Shown piece by piece: positions 33,140 to 44,608 of a DNA stretch of 64,000 bases (position 1 is the first letter of the stretch; the number at the start of each line of letters is the position of its first letter). Below the pieces are notes generated by a model that saw only the letters and a program-made list of their open reading frames with translations, was not told the DNA's origin and ran no database searches. Made by a program: the position numbers and the translations under genes. Where the stretch lies: positions 106,010,430 through 106,074,429 of the forward strand of contig OY757907.1 of the NCBI GenBank assembly GCA_963585895.1, read 5' to 3'. The DNA comes from Sepioteuthis lessoniana. Lineage: Eukaryota > Mollusca > Cephalopoda > Myopsida > Loliginidae.

Positions 33140-33264
33140 ATTATCAACTTGAGACTAAAAAATAAAAATGTTTGGTGATTATAATTATTATTATTATTAT
33201 AAACCTGTGACAAAAAATATTTGGTGATTACTCTTGACCTGTGACAAAATATTTGATGATTATA

Positions 33265-34029
33265 CATGGTGCATTCAATAAGTTTCCAGGTTTTTTTGTA
33301 CAGGCATTTAAAATTGTCGCAAACTCTTGAAAATTCTCTATGTTATTGCTATATATTTTATGAGATGACTGACCAATTTTTATGATTTCAGGTTCAAATG
33401 AACAGCTACCGCAGCAATTGGAATACACCCTACTAAATCCTGATTGTCATAGCTGGTAAATTTCAAAAATGCAATCTGGATGTGAGGACACTTTAGAAGA
33501 ACGATATGCAATAAAATTGTGTTTTAAACTTGGAAAAAATGCCACAGAAACGTATGAAATGCTTCAGACTACTTTTGGACTATCTTGCATGAATTGAGCA
33601 TGAGTTTTTGAGTGGCATAAGAGATTCAAGGAAGGCAGGGAGTCTGTAAGGGATGATGAGAGGTGTGGGAGGAGTAAGGAAGTCAATACACCAGAGTTGA
33701 TTGGCCAAAGGGTTAGGGTTAGGCTTAGGGTTACTATGTTGAGGTTTTAAGAGAGTTCAGGAAGAGATTCCGTCGGAAGAGACCAGCACTCTTCAAATCG
33801 GGTCATTGGCATTTCCACCAAAACAATGCACCAGTCCATCCTTGTCACAGACTATTTGACCAAGATGGGCATCAAGACTTCCATGGGGCCTACCAGAAGT
33901 TGTTGGAATGGTACAACAAGTGCATTGCAGCTTGAGGAGATTACTTTGAAAGGGACTAGAGTTTCATGTGTGTACTATCAATAAAAGTGCCCATACGAAA
34001 AAGTCTGGAAACTTATTTTATGATCCTTG
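33265..34029 (+). mobile_element. mariner element, internally deleted (copy 2)
   Basis: Same family as 14525-15432: ends CATGGTGCATTCAATAAGTT and AACTTATTTTATGATCCTTG, flanked by TA (33263-33264, 34030-34031). It carries the same large internal deletion joined through TTAGGG-like repeats (33710-33733) and lacks a further roughly 140 bp of the 3' catalytic region. It is non-coding. Confidence 0.9.
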
Positions 34030-34100
34030 TAATTAACCTGTGAAAAAAAATAGGTGATTATTATTGACCTGTGACAAATAAAATATTAGATAATTATTAC

Positions 34101-34660
34101 CGGGCCATTTGCTTAATGAGTAGAGTGTTTGCAATGGACTGGGAGACCTGGGTTCAATCCCAGGGTGAGTCATACCAAAGACTCAAGAAATGGTACTTGA
34201 TGCCGCCTTGCTTAACACTCAGCATTATAAGGTAAGGAGGTGCCCATGGTGTAATGGCTATCGTCGTAGGAATTGGACACGACAATACGAGTTCAAATCC
34301 TGGACGAGACTGATTGCATTTCACATTGCACTAATACCCTTGGGAAAGGTATGAATCCAATTATTCTCCCTCCAGCTATGGGTAAATAGTAGGACAGATT
34401 AGGTTCTTCAGCCTTGGTGAGGCAACTAGTCTAGGAGAAGGAAAACTCTGAATTCAAACCTGTTAAACTCCGCTTAAAAATTGACCTTTTATCATATCCT
34501 GCCCGAGCAGGGGTTGGTAAATATGATAAGGTAAGGATCAAGGGTAAAGTGGAGTTATCCAGGGAATGGAGTAGCACCCTTCCTAACACTTTGGTGTAGT
34601 AGCTATTTAAAAGGGAACCTTTGGGTCACCCTCGACCAAGGTCACCAACTTTACTTTTAC
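34101..34660 (+). mobile_element. SINE-C split by a SINE-A
   Basis: The head and first half (34101-34238; B box GGTTCAATCCC) and the second half (34526-34660) are one SINE-C copy, interrupted at 'cattataaggtaagg' by the SINE-A at 34239-34525. Confidence 0.93.
34239..34525 (+). mobile_element. SINE-A copy nested in SINE-C
   Basis: Full-length SINE-A (A box TGGTGTAATGGCTATCG, B box GTTCAAATCC). The 12-bp duplication ATAAGGTAAGGA (34227-34238, 34526-34537) is derived from SINE-C, so SINE-A was active after this SINE-C inserted. Confidence 0.95.
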
Positions 34661-34671
34661 TTTCTTATTGG

Positions 34672-34775
34672 TTTGTTTTCTTTTGTTTAATGGCATATCA
34701 ACCTTTGTAGGTTATTTAATGCCAAAGCCATTCTCCTAGAAGAACAGTAGTGGTACTATTTAACCCATAGCTTGG
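34672..34775 (-). mobile_element. SINE-B 3' fragment
   Basis: Reverse tail (GGTTTG-type), hairpin (GGCATATCAACC ... GGTTATTTAATGCC) and 'gtggtactatttaacccata' of the central domain. The head is missing. Confidence 0.8.
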
Positions 34776-35329
34776 ATACTTTATCATTGGCCTGTGACAA
34801 ATAAAATATTTGGTGATAATATTTAACCTGAGAAAATTGTATGGTTTGATAAGCATGCATGAGGTGTTCTAAAAGGTATTGACACTGAAGCTGTTTTTAC
34901 CAAGATAGATTTGAATCATAAATAGAACCATTTCTTCAAGATATTTCCTTCAGCATTCAGCACACCTATTCCAGTAAATTTTTCATTGGTCAAAGTACTT
35001 CTGAAACTTATTTTTTTTTTATGTTGTGAACCTCCACCATTGTATTTTTTTAATGTTCTTCACAACCTCATGTCTTGAGCCATATTTTTGTGTCTTGAGA
35101 TGAATTTTTAGTGGTAGAAACAAGAAAAATTTGCTTAGAACATGATCTGGAAATTAGAGTGCTGCACTTGTATAATCACCCCCAAACTTTCTAGAAAAGT
35201 GTATTGATAATTGGCATCACTTTATTATATAATTTGCTGAGTTGTGTATATATCTTCATTTAAATTTTAGAACTTAAAAAAAGATTAAAGATTTAGTCTT
35301 AATTAAAAATTAATTATCCGTTTGGTTGT
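34776..35329. other. no recognisable feature
   Basis: AT-rich unassigned DNA. Confidence 0.5.
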
Positions 35330-35734
35330 TTTGTTTGGTTGTTTTGTTTTACGGTGTATCAACCCTTTTTGGGTCATTTAACACCAAAAAGTTTCTAACA
35401 ATTCAGTTTAGTAAAAATACAGTATTTTTGTTTGCACACAGTTAAATGTAAAAAACTGTTCTATTTTAAACAATTCAGCTAAGCATAAACACACAGTTTA
35501 GTTCTATTTGACCATTGATAGGACCCTATCAGGTTCTACCACTTTAGGTTAGAGTGGACCTGGGAGTGATATCAATGAAGAGGTACACCTCGTTCCTCAA
35601 AGCTCCAGCATTACTGAAGCCTCACCATCAGATTGTTTAGTGTCATATCCAGGACACTTGTTGGGGGAGTCTTACCCCTCTGCAGAGAAGCAGACAGCGT
35701 ATTCTATAGCCTCAACTGACTGGGCCATTGACTG
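35330..35734 (-). mobile_element. element D copy
   Basis: (AAACC)-type tail complement, 3' hairpin, one to two AT modules and the full 5' half ending CTGACTGGGCC. Confidence 0.82.
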
Positions 35735-35937
35735 ATTTATTTTGATGAATCCATCTGGGGGTTTTGTTATGTCTAGTGGTTAGGGAATTGTATATGTTTA
35801 TATTTACATTTTTTGTGTAGTTCCTTATGAGTTTTCTGCACAGAATTATGATATCAGGTATTCCAATCTAATACAAATAATTTTCAATCTAATGTATTTG
35901 ACCTATAGAGGATTATACAATATTTAATTTTATATAG

Positions 35938-36400
35938 GGTGTCTCAATATTCGTGGGAGCGATGTGACTGCTAATAACTCTACTACTAATAATGTTGTGT
36001 TCTTTTTTGTTTCAGATTTGAAAATGCTATACTATAACAACTATTAATCCTTGATCACAATACCTTGGACAAAAGAAGAAAAAATACTTTGTGTCACAAC
36101 TTATTTGGCGACAGCATCATTCAAAACTGTGCAAGCAAAATTTTGCTGCAAGTTTAACTTTAACAATTATTCCCAGAAAAGCCAAATTTATCATTGTGTA
36201 CCCAAATTTCAAGCCACAGGGTCAGTAAAAACCTCAATAAGTAGGTAGAAAATCCCAGATCTGACAGGAAGATGATTGCAAGATGTCCTGACAATGTGGA
36301 TGCATTGAGAGATTCTATTGGAAGGAGTCTGAAAAAGGTTCTCTGCAGACATTCTCAAGAATGTGTTCTTTCATGTGCACTGTAGGATAAAGTCAATCAA
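35938..36400 (+). mobile_element. Tc1/mariner-like (DUF4817-type) element, 5' fragment
   Basis: Starts TAGGGTGTCTCAATATTCGT next to TA-rich DNA, a plausible terminal repeat. A frame at 36051-36248 reads WTKEEKILCVTTYLATASFK, KFCCKFNFNNYSQKSQIY and KFQATGSV, the N-terminal helix-turn-helix region typical of this transposase group. The next segment continues in shifted frames, and no catalytic part or right end is present. Confidence 0.7.
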
Positions 36401-36547
36401 TTTCTGCTCTTGTCATCTGGTTTGTCCTTTCTGAAGTGATATGATTGCTTTTTAATACTCAAATGAAAGATGAATTGATGCAATAGGAATTATCAGATTA
36501 ATGAGTTTAATCTATTTTGATGTACAATACAAAACATATATTGAATA

Positions 36548-36772
36548 AAGGGACATCGTTGCTAATGTGCTGGACTGTGACATTGTAGTATGTGAGTTCA
36601 AACTCCAGTTGCACTGTTATGTTCATTTTCAGATGATTACTTTTGGGAATGGTATGAACTTCCTTCCCCACTCAGTTATGGGTTAAATAGAAGCACTGCT
36701 ATTTTCTACAAAGACATTAAGTAACACATGAAGATTGATATTCCATTAAAAAAGAAACCAAACCAAACCAAA
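36548..36772 (+). mobile_element. SINE-B, diverged copy
   Basis: Weak A box, B box GAGTTCAAACTCC, degraded central domain ('gatgattacttttgggaatg'), tail hairpin remnant and an (AAACC)n tail. Confidence 0.75.
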
Positions 36773-37196
36773 TGGAAGAAATTAAAGTACCAAAAAGAAT
36801 ATTTTACACAATTAAAATTTCATAATGAATAACATTTTTCATAAAAGTAATTTCTCTTTTAATGCCTTGACTTTCTTCAGCATTAGATTGCTTAACTTTC
36901 ACTTTCACTTTAACATTAAAGATTTATAAAAAAAATTATTCTTAGAATTTAAACAAATCTTGAGAACTTGTAAGTAAGTGTTGATATGCATAGACTTTCA
37001 TTATGTTTCACTATCTTTAACTGAATTAGTATGTTATCCGGTTGAATTTAGACAATATTATCTGATGGTAGAAAAGAATTCAAGGAAAACTGGATTTATG
37101 CCTTCTTCATGATCATCTGTGGTGATTTTATTTGCTAATCATTTTTCTTATTTCCATGACATGAAACTCGTTTTTTCTCTCTTTCTGTTTACTTAC
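36773..37196. other. no recognisable feature
   Basis: Unassigned AT-rich DNA before an (ATCT)n tract. Confidence 0.5.
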
Positions 37197-37213
37197 ATAT
37201 CTATCTCTTTCTA

Positions 37214-37261
<48 letters not shown>

Positions 37262-37262
37262 C
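37197..37262. repeat. (ATCT)n microsatellite
   Basis: About 60 bp of nearly pure ATCT repeats, directly abutting the 5' end of an element D copy. Confidence 0.95.
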
Positions 37263-37784
37263 CAGTTAGTTGGGGCTGTAGAATATGCTGACTGGCATCT
37301 CTGCAGAGGAGCAAGAGTGTCCTGATATGACACTAAACCATCTGATGGTGAGGCTTCAGTCCTGGAGTCTTCAAAAATGGGGAGTACCCTTTTATTGCCA
37401 TTACTCCCAGCTCCACTCTGATGCAGAGTCATAGTATTTGTTTGAGTCCCATCTGATTAATTATTTCACTGTATACAAATAACTGATGTAAAATTGAATT
37501 GTAAGTGTTATATCGCAATACTTGAAACAATTTAACTGTGTGCAAATAAAACCATTAGTGTTTATTAGCAATACTTTAAACCATTCAACTGTGTGCAAAC
37601 AAATTAATACTAAATAGAATTATTTGTGTTAGGAATATTTGAAACCATTTAACTGTGAGCAAATAAATGATTAATATTAAATAGAATTATTAGTGTTAGA
37701 TAGCAATACTTGAAATCATTTCACTGTGTGCAAACAAATGAATTCTGGCTTGTTTAAAATGTTACCTACAAACTATTCATTAAC

Positions 37785-37825
<41 letters not shown>

Positions 37826-37895
37826 CCAGGATTTAGCATTAAATAACCCATAAAGGTTGATATGCCAGAAACCAACCAACCAACTAACCTATCTA
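37263..37895 (+). mobile_element. element D, long AT module with (AT)n
   Basis: CAGTTAGTTGGGGCTGTAG 5' end, central blocks, then four to five repeats of a 'gtgtgcaaacaaat' / 'ttgaaaccattt' module. An (AT)n tract (37784-37824), the 3' hairpin and an (AACC)n-type tail follow. It is one of the two longest D copies in the window. Confidence 0.82.
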
Positions 37896-37986
37896 TTTGT
37901 TTCTTTTGTTAAGTATAGCTGAACTTTATGAAATTCAAATGATAAAGTACTCGTTAGTGACAAATCTAGCATTGCTGTTGTAAATT

Positions 37987-37989
<3 letters not shown>

Positions 37990-38017
<28 letters not shown>

Positions 38018-38018
38018 A
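37990..38018. repeat. (GA)n microsatellite
   Basis: Pure GA dinucleotide run of about 28 bp. Confidence 0.95.
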
Positions 38019-38069
38019 GCTGGCTGGAACAGGTGTTGCAGTAAAGTCATCATGATGTGCTAAGAACTA

Positions 38070-38350
38070 ATTTAGTATAATGGTTATCATCATTTGAAAT
38101 GTAATCAATAAGCCAAGCTTACAGCTGAGACTGTTTGCACTTCACTTTGTCTGATTGCCTGTGAGAAAAGGCATGCAAGCATCTCTGCCCTCACTAGAGT
38201 GTAAATAGTAGGGCAGACTGGTTTCTTTAGCCTTCTTTCTTTAGCAACCAGTCTTGGACAAGGAAAACTCTGAATTCAGACCAGCTTTACTCCACTTAAA
38301 AATTGACCTTATGTCACATCCTGCCCATGGTGGGGTGGTTAGGTAAATAC
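38070..38350 (+). mobile_element. SINE-A, strongly diverged
   Basis: A-box remnant (AGTATAATGGTTATCATC), no clear B box, then CTGATTGCCTGTGAGAAAAGGC-like and GAGTGTAAATAGTAGGGCAG. 'ggaaaactctgaattcagac' and 'atcctgcccatggtgggg' mark the 3' half. It is an old copy. Confidence 0.75.
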
Positions 38351-38451
38351 ATACATGCAGGGGTATGAGGGTGCAGTTAATTTTCACTGAACTTCCTCCT
38401 GAGTGTGATACATGCTGGATCTCAAAGATCAAAGTAGGTACAATAAGATTA

Positions 38452-39079
38452 TCATCATCATCATGTCGTGCCACTAGCACGGATATCCCTGGCCTTCTCT
38501 CGCCACTTTTCCCCATCGTTCATCGCCTCTGGCAGGTCTTCAGGGCTACATTCTGTATCCTCACATAGCTGCTGAATGTATGTTCGTGCTGGTCGTCCTG
38601 CTTTTGCCTGGCCATATGTGGGGGTCCATAAGAGTACATCACTTATGAGCTCATCCCTGCTTCTCCAGCACTGTCCTGCATGTCTGGTTCATCTAACTTG
38701 GATAGTTTTTGTGATAGGAGGCAATTGGCTGTATAGTTGGTGTCTTGTGGGGTGTTGCCGCCACGACTTGTTCAAGATTGCTCGCAGCATTCTTGTGTAA
38801 TTGCCTTCTAGCTTTTTCTCCAGCCGTTTTGTTAGCGTCCATGTAGTGCATTCATATAGCAGTATCGATATGACAGCTGCCTGGAAGAAACTGCGTTTCA
38901 TTTTATCGGTTAGGTCTGATTTCCATATGATCGATAGCCTATTGATAGCTGTCCATGCCTTCGTTAACTGCATGTCGATGTCTTTTTTGGTTGATGAGAT
39001 ACTGCTTCCTAGGTAAGTGAATTTGTCTACTAGTTTAAGAGGAGTTTCGTCTAGTGTGGAGATGTCACCTGTTTGATTT
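38452..39079 (-). mobile_element. RTE-like LINE 3' fragment
   Basis: Minus strand: LTKAWTAINRLSIIWKSDLT, FFQAAVISILLYECTTWTL, KSWRQHPTRHQLYSQLPPIT (38689-38973), then the C-terminal WRER...DI region in another frame and the (ATG)n tail (38452-38466). It is truncated at the GDIST segment (39079). No certain TSD. Confidence 0.87.
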
Positions 39080-39464
39080 TGTCACCTTTACATTGCAATT
39101 CTCATATCATTATTGTATGATTAGATAGGTCTCCAAGGATAAGAGCTGTGAGTTCAAATCTTGTCAGAAATGTATTCCTTATTTCCGATCCATACTGCTC
39201 ATTAAAAGTCACATAATAATCTCCTGAGAGTTACAATAAAAAGCAAAAAAATTAAAATAAAAGAAATACAACTCAAAAGTATATACTTATCAAAAATCCT
39301 TAATCTAAGAAATTTCATTGATGAATTGGTTTATTTTAAAGGAATGTCATCTTGTCCCAGGTTATTTTAATCCGAGAGGTTAAGGAATCAAATTCATTGT
39401 ATATTTACATTTTGTGTCATTTCTTAAGAGGATTTTGTTTTGTACACTGTCCTATTGAATACAA
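39080..39464. other. no recognisable feature
   Basis: Unassigned. Confidence 0.5.
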
Positions 39465-39710
39465 ATAAATTTTTAATGGATCTATTTGACCTATAGATGG
39501 GGCTCTAACAGTTACTACCACGCTGGGTTAGAGCGGAACTGGGAGTAATGGCTATGAAAGGGTATTCCACACTCCTCAGACCTCCAGAACTGGAGCCTCA
39601 CCATCAGATACTGTTAAGTGTCATAGCCTGGAACACTCCATTTTAGTGGAGGGGGTCTACTCCCTCTGCAGAGGATACAGTGGGCATACTCTAAGCTTGC
39701 CAGTAGAGCT
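39465..39710 (-). mobile_element. element D, 5' half
   Basis: TTTGACCTATAGATGGGGC, 'accacgctgggttagagcgg', CTCCAGAACTGGAGCCTCAC, CTCTGCAGAGGATACAGTGG. The tail half is absent. Confidence 0.78.
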
Positions 39711-39852
39711 TAAGAAATTTTAATTATATTACATGGAATACTGCAAGTGTATGAAAACAAAGATGGCCAAATATTGGTATTCAAGGAAAATAAAGAATAA
39801 GACTATATAATTAGGTTTGAATGACTCCTGATTATAATTACTATTACTATCA

Positions 39853-40200
39853 TGGAAGTGCTTGTTGTGTAATGGTTACCATCATAGTAAGTGGACATGG
39901 TGAACCAAGATCGAATTGTGGACATGGCTGTCTGAATTTCACATAGTGCTAATACCCTTGGAAAAGATCTCATTGGGTGCCCCATTCACATGGCCTTGTG
40001 CTACATCTAAGCAAAAAGCTTAGTAAATTTCTACTATTCTCCCTCCAGCTATGAGTAAATAGGGCATAATGGGCTCTTTAGCCTTGGTATGACAACTGGT
40101 CTGGAAGAAGTAAAACTCTAAATTCAGACCCATTCAATTCCCCTTAAAAATTGACCTTGTATTGCATCCTGCTTGTGTGAAACAGTTGGGTAAGTATATA
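39853..40200 (+). mobile_element. SINE-A with internal insertion
   Basis: A box TTGTGTAATGGTTACC, damaged B box. The central domain is split by about 50 bp of unrelated DNA ('attgggtgccccattcac...') between ACCCTTGGAAAAG and 'attctccctccagctatg'. The 3' end is recognisable. Confidence 0.8.
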
Positions 40201-40359
40201 TTCTCTTTGAATAGAGGAATAAAAAATTATAAGATATATCACTATTTTTTTTTAAAAAAGAAAGTCTGTTAAAATATAAAGCCCAATTCATTGAGCACTC
40301 GTAAGGGAATATAATGAAAAGCTTGTTTGTCATCATCTTTGTGTAACATGGGACCAACC

Positions 40360-40880
40360 TGTTGTGTTTTAAAGAAAGGAGTCCGCAGAAAAAGAAATAC
40401 TCAAACTTGAAGGTTAGGGAAGAAAATATAGAAGTCGTTTATTATTCACTTATTGCAACTTGAAAAGTTTGTTTTGTTACGTTCTTCTTCTCCCTTCCTC
40501 TTGGTAGTGACGGCGGGTGTTGGTAAGAGCTGGCTGTTGACACACGCCTGACAGATGGGTCGTAGCAGACTGGGTAGGACGGGTCGGGGCCTCGGAACCT
40601 TTGACGTGCCTGTTTTGAAAGCTGCCTTCAACTCTCCCAAAATCTCGTGACTTTTCTTATATAGAGATTTTGGGGAACAAATCGAAGATCCCCGAATGTT
40701 CAATGTCACCAGTGAAACTGTCATGAAACACGTGATAATTCATCTGTGATTATTTTAAAATCACATCTAATTTTGCAGGTCATTCTGCCCGCACGCACTA
40801 GTCTCGTGACACCTTCACTGATTGACTACAGCCGATGCGCTCGTGTGCTCTCAACGACAGCGTCCGTCCATAATATTACA
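40360..40880 (-). mobile_element. solo LTR-like relic, family L3
   Basis: TG...CA ends on a 521-bp, GC-rich block. On the minus strand a TATA box (CTATATAAG, about 40655-40664) and then AATAAA-type signals give the promoter-to-poly-A order of an LTR. No internal region and no clear TSD. It is a fossil. Ends resemble those of the L2 family. Confidence 0.6.
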
Positions 40881-41199
40881 TTTGTTTAGTACTTTAAAAA
40901 AAAAGGAAAAAAAAAGTTTAAAAGTTGTTGAGTACTTCTAAAAAAAGAAAAGTAAAAAAGAAAAGTAAAGTTGACGAAAATAAACTTTGGTACAAAGTTA
41001 CAGTTGTAAAGCACCTTGAAGGAATTCTACTAACTGACAATAGTTTATATGACAAACACATGAACTTTTACTTTATGGCAAGTATTAAAGAACATGTTAT
41101 TTTACTATAAAAATGAAATTTTTTTCATTGGTGTGTATGAGTAACTAGAATTTGCAGTTCTATCGCAATTCAGATAATACAAATTTTCAAGACACCCTT

Positions 41200-41276
41200 G
41201 CAGCATCTGTGGACCCCTGTAGATGATTTTGCGGACCCCCTGTAGTCCCCTGATCACAGTTTTAAAACCACTGACT
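41200..41276 (+). mobile_element. hAT-like right end
   Basis: GTGGACCCCTGTAGATGATT, GCGGACCCCCTGTAGTCCCC and the terminal TTTTAAAACCACTG are typical of hAT non-autonomous ends. The Lys-rich 61-codon frame upstream (40925-41110, KKRKVKKKSKVDENK) could be transposase-derived but is not diagnostic. The left end was not found. Confidence 0.5.
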
Positions 41277-41552
41277 TAAAGACCTTGTTATGACAGAGAA
41301 TTGTAGATTCAAAACCAAGCTCATCTCAATAACTGCTTCACTCTTTTAAGTTGCCTTTTTGCCATAGTTTAAGAAGGCTTCGTATAACTTTCCATCTAAA
41401 TTATAGTCTTTTGTTATGCTTCAGTTATTTAAGCAAAATAATGAGTAAAAAAATAAGAAGAAAAGTCTTGTAGTGTAACAGTATATAAACATTACTATGG
41501 ATATACAAGGGGGATCCATAAATCTGTTGGTTAATAATTATCAGTTGAATTT

Positions 41553-41832
41553 GGAGGGCCCAGAGGTGTTCTGGTTATTGTGGTAGGAAATGGACACGGC
41601 GACACGAGTTCAAATCCTGAATGAAACTGATTGCATTTCAAAAAGTACTTAAACCCTTGGGAAAGGTATGAATCCTCTTATTCTCCCTCCAGTAATGAGT
41701 AAATAGAAGGGCACACTGGATTCTTCAATCTTGGTTAGGCAGCCAGTCTAGGAGAATCCAAATCTGTAAGATTCCACTTAAAAATTGACCCTGTGTCACA
41801 TTTTGCCCAGGCGTAGGGGTTGGTAAATACAT
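41553..41832 (+). mobile_element. SINE-A, diverged copy
   Basis: Weak A box, strong B box (GAGTTCAAATCCTG), central domain, 3' end GGGGTTGGTAAATACATA. Imperfect duplication CAGTTGAATTT / TAGTTGAGTTT (about 41542-41552, 41839-41849). Confidence 0.85.
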
Positions 41833-41849
41833 ATTAGTTGAGTTTTGAT

Positions 41850-42549
41850 TCAAAATTTTTATGATATAATATTCTATCTATGTGATTAATATACACCTCT
41901 GAACAAAAGGCTTGGTCAAAGAAGGGGAATATGTTGAAAAAATAAAACCTTTTTTCATCATTAATCTACTTACCTGTATATTATATGATTTGTAATTCAG
42001 ATGTTATTCTGTGACTTTTTCTGAATAACTTCCTGTTGTACTCCCTACATAATGGACTTGCCCTCCCCCATAAATACATGTCAACGAGAATGTAAGACGA
42101 GTGGTGCACCAAATTAGCATGACACAATCACATGTGATACCATTTGCATAGTGGACCGATAGTCACTACCCCACTGGACTCTCAGCTTCCTACCAACTAA
42201 CTACTATATAACTTGGTTCACTTGTATCTTGTTTCTGTTACTTGAATATATGTTTTTCTATCAAACCTTTTGTGTTCCCCGTGTCTTTCTTTGGTCAGCA
42301 TCACAACACTTCCCATCTTCAAGACTTAATGTATATTTTCTTTGTAATTTGTATATTTGATGATGAAAGCAGATTTTAGATTTTATTTGTTATCTTGGTG
42401 ATAGGTTATAAATATTAGATGTATGCTGCAAAATCAATCAATTTGTATTGAAAACATTTGGAAGATTTGATAAACAAAATACAGAATTGTATTTTTATTA
42501 AACATATAGATATAGGAAAACTGACAACTAAAAGGCAAAAATCTCTTAC
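41850..42549. other. no recognisable feature
   Basis: Unassigned. Confidence 0.5.
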
Positions 42550-42602
42550 TCTCTCCTCTCTATCTCTCTCTCTCTATATATATATATATATAATTATATA
42601 TA
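42550..42602. repeat. (CT)n and (AT)n microsatellite
   Basis: Short CT run passing into (AT)n. Confidence 0.9.
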
Positions 42603-42689
42603 TGTATACAAGGTGTTTCAGAAAATTTGTAATCATTTCAGAATGTAATTATTTTACCAATTCTTGTTTATATGATCTTAAATTCTAAG

Positions 42690-43170
42690 AGCCCAGTCAG
42701 CTGGAGCTGTAGAATACACTGATTGTATCACTGCAGAGAGGTAAGACTCTGCCAAGGAGTGTCTTAGATATGACATTAAACAATCTGATGGTGAGACTCC
42801 AGTAATGCTGGATCTTTGGGGAATGTGGAGTAACCCTTTATTGCTATTGCTCCTAAGTCCACACTGGCTGGGAGTAGTAGTACTTGATAGGGTCCTATCT
42901 ATGGATCAAATAGAACTGTTTGACATTTAAACTGAGTGCAAACAAATGACTTATACTAAATTGAATTTCTAGAAGTAGAACTGTTTGATCATTTAACTGT
43001 GTGTAAACAGTTAACTGAATTGTTAGTGATACATAGCAATACTTGGAACCAATTAACTTTGTTGAATTCTGTTTACAAATCATATATAATATATTTGTAA
43101 AAATTAGATTTGGCATTAAATAACCAATAATAGTTGATATGCCACAAAACCAAACCAAACCAAACCAGAC
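42690..43170 (+). mobile_element. element D, near full length
   Basis: GCCCAGTCAGCTGGAGCTGT 5' end, every central block, AT-rich modules ('actgtttgacatttaaact', 'gtgtaaacagttaactg'), 3' hairpin (GGCATTAAATAACC, ATATGCC) and (AAACC)n tail. It is the best reference copy of D in the window. Confidence 0.87.
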
Positions 43171-43399
43171 CAAAATCAAATTTTAACAGCATGTTTAGAA
43201 ACAATTCAAAATTCTGTGTTTAAGATTTTTCTTTTTGGATACAGAAATGCCATTCATTGGGAAAGAAAAACGCATTTAAACACAAAAAATAGAACCTTGA
43301 GTGGTTCCTGCACATATTGTTAACTTTGAGATCATTTGGACTAGAATTGGTCAAGTTATTAGATTACAAACTAGCATCAGTTTTTCTGAAACTCTCTCT

Positions 43400-43585
43400 C
43401 TCTTTATATATATATATATATATATATAATAAAATAAAATTGTACAATAAGAATAAAAGACGTTAAAATGCAAATAAGGAAAGTATATAAAAATCTTCTT
43501 GATATTACTCTGCCAGTGCCTACCTAAAACTTAAAATATCCAGATTAAGTAGTCTTGAAGGTTGTTACTGAATGTTTCATGTGGA

Positions 43586-43638
<53 letters not shown>

Positions 43639-43760
43639 TATATATTTATAATAATAGAAAAAAATAAAATTGTACAGTAAGAATAAAAGAAGATAAAATG
43701 CAAATAAGAAAATTATATAAAACTCTTTGTGATGTTACGATTAAAGTTTCGTGAGGATCA
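43400..43760. repeat. local duplication joined to (AT)n and (CA)n
   Basis: About 85 bp at 43426-43508 ('aaaattgtacaataagaata' onward) recurs at 43655-43735. Each copy follows a microsatellite ((AT)n 43395-43428; (CA)n 43589-43634 with TGTATATATA). Both end near a TTAC...GTTTC and GGATCAC block. Confidence 0.75.
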
Positions 43761-44318
43761 CTTTATTATCAAATCAAAATGAGAAAATTTTAAGAATCAA
43801 ACATATTTACATGAGGAATTTTTCATGTGACATAATGTTTGTTCACATGACATGCACATGGATAAAAAAAATCATAATTCATTGACTTAAGAAATATGAA
43901 CTGTTAAAAATACAGGAAAATAAATTATGGAATCAGTCAGGTGATAAATGACACAGAGGAAATTTATTAATACGTCTACACTTAGAAACCAGTTCACTTG
44001 ATATATATTTACATTAATAGTCAGATTGCAGTTAAAATCATTATTTGAAATCCTAAAAAATGTCTAAAAGCTGCTGGTCATTAGAAGCTTATAGTATAAC
44101 TGTTTCATAAATAGTCTATTAATAATCGGAGAATTGTTATTTAATTTGGGCAACTTCCAGTTATATTAAAATCTTGTGATAGCTGGTTTTAAACATTTTT
44201 TACTGCAATTAAAAAAAAGCGATTTTAATAAAAGTCTGGATATCCCAGCAATTTTGAAAAAACAATTTAAGTTGCATTTGCATTTTTTATTCTTATCTAT
44301 TTTACATTGTAAATATAC
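43761..44318. other. no recognisable feature
   Basis: Unassigned AT-rich DNA. Confidence 0.5.
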
Positions 44319-44559
44319 TGGCCCAAGGGTCAAGTTGGTAGAGTGTTCACCCATGGGGTTCAATCCCAGTCATGCTGAAGACTCAAAAAATAGTACTTGA
44401 TGCTGCCTTGCTTAACACTCAGCCTTATAAGGTATGGATCAAGAGTAAAGTGGTGCAATCCAAGGAAAGGAGTAGTACCTTCCTCTTCATATTGGTGTAG
44501 TAGCTAATGAAAAGGGAGCCTTTGGGTCACCCTTGACTTGGGTTGTCAACTTTTCTTAC
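44319..44559 (+). mobile_element. SINE-C copy
   Basis: Head with CAAGTTGGTAGAGTG and B box GGGTTCAATCCC, complete body, CAACTTTTCTTAC end. Confidence 0.87.
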
Positions 44560-44608
44560 TTTTATATATCTATATAATTAAGCTCAACGTCTGTGTGTTA
44601 GTACATCT

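Noticed and set aside
33710-33733. Interstitial telomere from chromosome fusion
   Set aside because: Only about four imperfect hexamers, located inside a mariner deletion derivative; a junction filler is more likely.
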